This document shows positions 7,208 through 8,944 of a stretch of 8,944 nucleotides of DNA, piece after piece. Each line of letters opens with the position of its first letter. Position 1 is the stretch's first letter. The translations under genes and the position numbers were made by a program. The stretch is from Facklamia sp964471435 (GTDB lineage Bacteria; Bacillota; Bacilli; Lactobacillales; Aerococcaceae): the NCBI GenBank assembly GCA_964471435.1, contig CAYYGA010000057.1, positions 1 to 8,944 on the forward strand. The letters are read 5' to 3'. A model generated the notes under the pieces. The model was given only the letters and a program-made list of their open reading frames with translations, was not told where the DNA came from and searched no databases.

Positions 7208-7663
7208 ATGACAAAATTTAAAGATAATTGGGTAGAAATATGTTTAACCCTATTGATAGCCATTCTTATTTCAACGATTGCTAATTTAGTAGGTTATGGT
7301 TATACAATAACAGAATCAATACCAGGTTTATTAATTTTAGCAGTAATGAGTCTCGCTGGTTACTTTTTAGCTTATGTGATACCTTTTGAAAAAATTTCTG
7401 CGGTATTGTGGATTTCCATTATCGCAATTTTATTAGCGAGTCCAATTTCCCCTCTTTCAGGTTTTATTATCTATCATGTCGGTAATGTTCACTTAATGTC
7501 TGTTGTAACTCCCATCCTCGCTTATGCTGGAGCAGTTATAGCCAAAGACTGGGGAGCCTTCCGTCAAATAGGCTGGCAGGGTATTGTTGTATCAGTTTTT
7601 GTAATGGCTGGAACTTTCTTAATCTCTTCACTTCTAGGCGATTTCTTTATGAGGCTCTTTTAA
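7208..7663 (+). CDS. Small five-helix membrane protein, likely partner of the DUF3100 protein
   Basis: The protein has 151 residues, almost entirely hydrophobic, with about five segments (9-29, 37-58, 64-82, 95-112, 122-145), short loops and no signal peptide cleavage site. I do not recognise a named family. Charged or polar residues in the membrane region are few: E36, E61, H90, H95, K113, D114. The IIYHVGNVHLMSVVTP stretch (87-102) is the most distinctive part. AAGGAG (7191-7196) sits 11 nt before ATG 7208; an earlier ATG at 7198 opens only a seven-codon frame. The 19-bp gap to the DUF3100 gene and the terminator 30 bp after its stop make it the last gene of the M20 operon. A two-subunit permease with DUF3100 is the simplest reading, but is unproven. 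Confidence 0.75.
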   Translation: MTKFKDNWVEICLTLLIAILISTIANLVGYGYTITESIPGLLILAVMSLAGYFLAYVIPFEKISAVLWISIIAILLASPISPLSGFIIYHVGNVHLMSVVTPILAYAGAVIAKDWGAFRQIGWQGIVVSVFVMAGTFLISSLLGDFFMRLF

Positions 7664-7692
7664 TATTCATAGATGATAGTTTATTTCATAAC

Positions 7693-7720
7693 AAAAGCCC
7701 AGGTAATCTGGGCTTTTTTA
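7693..7720 (+). terminator. Rho-independent terminator of the M20/DUF3100 operon
   Basis: A perfect 10-bp stem, AAAAGCCCAG (7693-7702) with CTGGGCTTTT (7708-7717), has a 5-nt loop and ends in six T's. The A-rich left arm means it could also work on the minus strand, against read-through from the aroE remnant. Confidence 0.93.
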
Positions 7721-7774
7721 CTGCTCACTTTTAAAAAAACTATTAAGCATAAACATCTAAAAAAGTTTTCAATT

Positions 7775-8224
7775 TTAAAACTGGCAGTGATTACTGGCGG
7801 CCTGGTTATCCAATAAATAGTAAACTATGGCATGGGAAGCCATGCCCTTTCCTATCACATAAAAGTCCCGGCCTTCAACCTCCTAGTTTCTCAATTGAAA
7901 GGTCCTCTCAGTCCCATCATAATCCGTATTATAACCCTCCATAATGCCCTTACAATTTTTAATAGTATTTACTGCATTCAAACGTGCAGTTCTTTCAGAT
8001 ACATAATCAAGTAAAGGAATAAATTTTTTCTGATAAGGACTTGTAACGTTGGCTCCCCCGATATTAAGTACTTTCGTACTCTCTAAAGCGGCTTCTAATT
8101 GATTTTATTTTATCTTATAAGATTTATAGGCAGCTTCTATTCCAGCTAATTCATCTATCTTTTGCTGAATATGAGGGGAGACAGTATGCCCTAAAGGGTA
8201 GCCAAAGAGCCCTTAAAATCGCAT
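7775..8224 (-). pseudogene. aroE: Shikimate dehydrogenase remnant, 5' half with in-frame stops
   Basis: Reading minus from ATG 8224-8222 (AAGGAGG 7 nt upstream), one frame of 150 codons matches the N-terminal half of AroE in order: MRF-stop-GLFGYPLGHTVSPHI (1-19), GANVTSPYQKK (57-67), IPLLDYVSERT (69-79), NAVNTI (83-88), GYNTDYDG (97-104) and a weak FYVIGKGMASHAI (121-133), where the NADP-binding GAGGA loop should be. Stops fall at codon 4 (TAA, where AroE has Tyr), 40 (TAA), 114 (TAG) and 150 (TAA). The catalytic lysine of NVTxPxK reads Gln (65), and the glycine-rich loop is damaged. The rest of the NADP domain (over 100 residues) is missing. Functional AroE would reduce 3-dehydroshikimate to shikimate with NADPH. 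The gene is dead; a working copy is presumably elsewhere if the organism makes chorismate. It might have been a paralog used in a catabolic cluster. Confidence 0.9.
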
Positions 8225-8497
8225 CGATTATCCTCCTTATATTTGAGTTTATATTTTGCAGTTGTGGTGGATAATGATTATGGTTGTTTCTTCTATTTAT
8301 AAATAGCTAAAATCTATTAGCTTCCAAATTAACCCCTGCATGTTAGTTGAATTGCCTTCCCGGATCTATTAAAATCCTGACGATGATGATTTAATTTTGT
8401 TTTAATTAGAGATGCTTATATATAAATTATTAAGGTGTTTCATAATCCAAAATATAGCTGCATTCTTTATTTAACTGTTGAAAATTGACAATTTTAG
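8225..8497. other. AT-rich non-coding stretch with two overlapping inverted repeats
   Basis: No credible gene was found on either strand. It contains the intact ribosome site of the aroE remnant (about 8229-8237), a perfect 14-bp palindrome CTATTTATAAATAG (8293-8306), an overlapping inverted repeat AGCTAA/TTAGCT with a 6-nt spacer (8305-8322), and a 15-bp inverted repeat AAAATTGACAATTTT near 8481-8495. These may be old operators or relics; no function is assigned. Confidence 0.5.
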
Positions 8498-8536
8498 TAT
8501 TAAAAAATAAAAACCAGGCAGGAAAACCTGCCTGAT
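8498..8536 (-). terminator. Rho-independent terminator of the DUF4767-like gene
   Basis: CAGGCAGG (8515-8522) and CCTGCCTG (8527-8534) form a perfect 8-bp GC-rich stem with a 4-nt loop. On the minus strand it is followed by GGTTTTTATTTTTT, a strong U-tract, 30 bp after the stop codon of the minus-strand gene. Confidence 0.92.
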
Positions 8537-8564
8537 AAACGTGAAATTTAGTTTTAGATGAATA

Positions 8565-8944
8565 TTACTGTAATAAAGCTGAATCAAAGTTGCCTGTATC
8601 AACGATTTGTTCAAATGCCGTTTGTAAAGCCGTATTTTCTGTTGGCTGGAAATGAATTAAACCGTCCGGTTGTGTTTCATTTTGCTGGCTCACTAACACG
8701 ATTGGCTGTTCGTTTACGATGGCAAACAAGTAATAATTGGCACCAGCTGGTTCACCAGGATTTTGAGCACTAAAGTCTTCATAGTTATGATAGGCTGCCA
8801 CAATGGCATAGTCCCCCGACTCATAGCTGATTCCATCTTCTGACCAATAAGCTGCCACGGATTGGTTATTGACCGCTAAGGAAGAAAGTACATCAGTTGG
8901 GAAAACAACTCCGTACATATTCCCTTCTTGCCCCGGTGTAAATT
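8565..8944 (-). CDS. DUF4767-like protein (probable lipoprotein), C-terminal part only
   Basis: The frame is open from the window edge to TAA at 8567-8565, giving 125 residues of the C-terminus. The first visible residues FTPGQEGNMYGVVFP, then GDYAIVAAYHNYED, ANYYLFAIVNEQPIVLVSQQN and DGLIHFQPTENTALQTAFEQIV regions, follow the pattern of DUF4767 domains of Lactobacillales lipoproteins (Y-x-PG near the start, Y-x-F-x-I-x-x-x-x-P-VVL, then L-x-F-x-P-T-x-N). An internal ATG at 8918-8916 is not the true start, because the frame and the domain pattern continue upstream of it. The signal peptide and lipobox expected for this family lie outside the window. Function is unknown; family members are typically cell-surface proteins with a W/G-rich domain upstream. 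It has its own terminator and is unrelated to the neighbouring operons as far as can be seen. Confidence 0.75.
   Translation of the reverse strand, partial: FTPGQEGNMYGVVFPTDVLSSLAVNNQSVAAYWSEDGISYESGDYAIVAAYHNYEDFSAQNPGEPAGANYYLFAIVNEQPIVLVSQQNETQPDGLIHFQPTENTALQTAFEQIVDTGNFDSALLQ

Noticed and set aside
7829..7848. GGCATG/CATGCC inverted repeat as a terminator or regulatory hairpin
   Set aside because: It falls inside the aroE remnant over the former NADP-binding loop and has no T-run; the repeat is likely coincidental.
7832..8014. A 60-codon plus-strand frame
   Set aside because: It lies antisense within the aroE remnant, lacks a ribosome site and has no recognisable composition; it is open by chance.
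8481..8513. TTGACA at 8485-8490 as a plus-strand promoter
   Set aside because: There is no good -10 at the right spacing, no plus-strand gene follows, and the terminator hairpin at 8515-8534 comes directly after.
8558..8773. A 71-codon plus-strand frame
   Set aside because: It is antisense to the DUF4767-like gene, whose protein pattern and downstream terminator are convincing.
1..8944. CRISPR arrays, tRNA or rRNA genes, insertion sequences, phage or defence genes
   Set aside because: No regularly spaced repeats, no tRNA-like cloverleaf, no transposase-like frame and no recognisable defence motifs were seen.

Overview
The window is low-GC Firmicutes DNA with A-runs, strong AGGAGG-type ribosome sites, one-mismatch CcpA (cre)-like boxes, PTS sugar uptake and a DUF4767-like lipoprotein. 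This points to the order Lactobacillales; an Aerococcaceae, Enterococcaceae or Carnobacteriaceae relative is a guess from style, not a determination. All similarity statements come from recognising motifs by eye; no database search was run.

Layout. (1) 1-1744: a partial, left-running PanB-like (ketopantoate hydroxymethyltransferase family) gene and, divergent to it, a LuxR-type regulator. They share a 275-bp control region with an extended -10 promoter and two cre-like boxes. (2) About 1751-1802: a hairpin flanked by A and T runs, which can end transcription from both sides. (3) 1941-4865, minus strand: a two-gene alpha-glucoside operon. A PTS EIICB transporter with a TTG start is followed 3 bp later by a family-4 6-phospho-alpha-glucosidase. 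Together they would import and phosphorylate maltose-type disaccharides and split the phosphorylated sugar inside the cell. (4) 5095-7663, plus strand: an M20 amidohydrolase, a DUF3100 membrane protein and a small five-helix membrane protein, closed by a strong terminator. This looks like an uncharacterised uptake-and-hydrolysis (or hydrolysis-and-export) cassette for an N-acylated or amide-linked amino-acid compound. (5) 7775-8224, minus strand: a decayed 5' half of a shikimate dehydrogenase (aroE) gene with in-frame stops. (6) 8225-8497: non-coding, AT-rich. (7) 8565-8944, minus strand: the C-terminal part of a DUF4767-like protein, with a strong terminator downstream.

The two most interesting items are the PanB-like protein, which keeps the PanB scaffold and two key residues but appears to have lost the metal-binding and substrate-binding residues, and the M20/DUF3100/five-helix cassette, whose substrate is unknown. 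Cre-like boxes occur at three control regions, so much of the window may be under carbon catabolite control.
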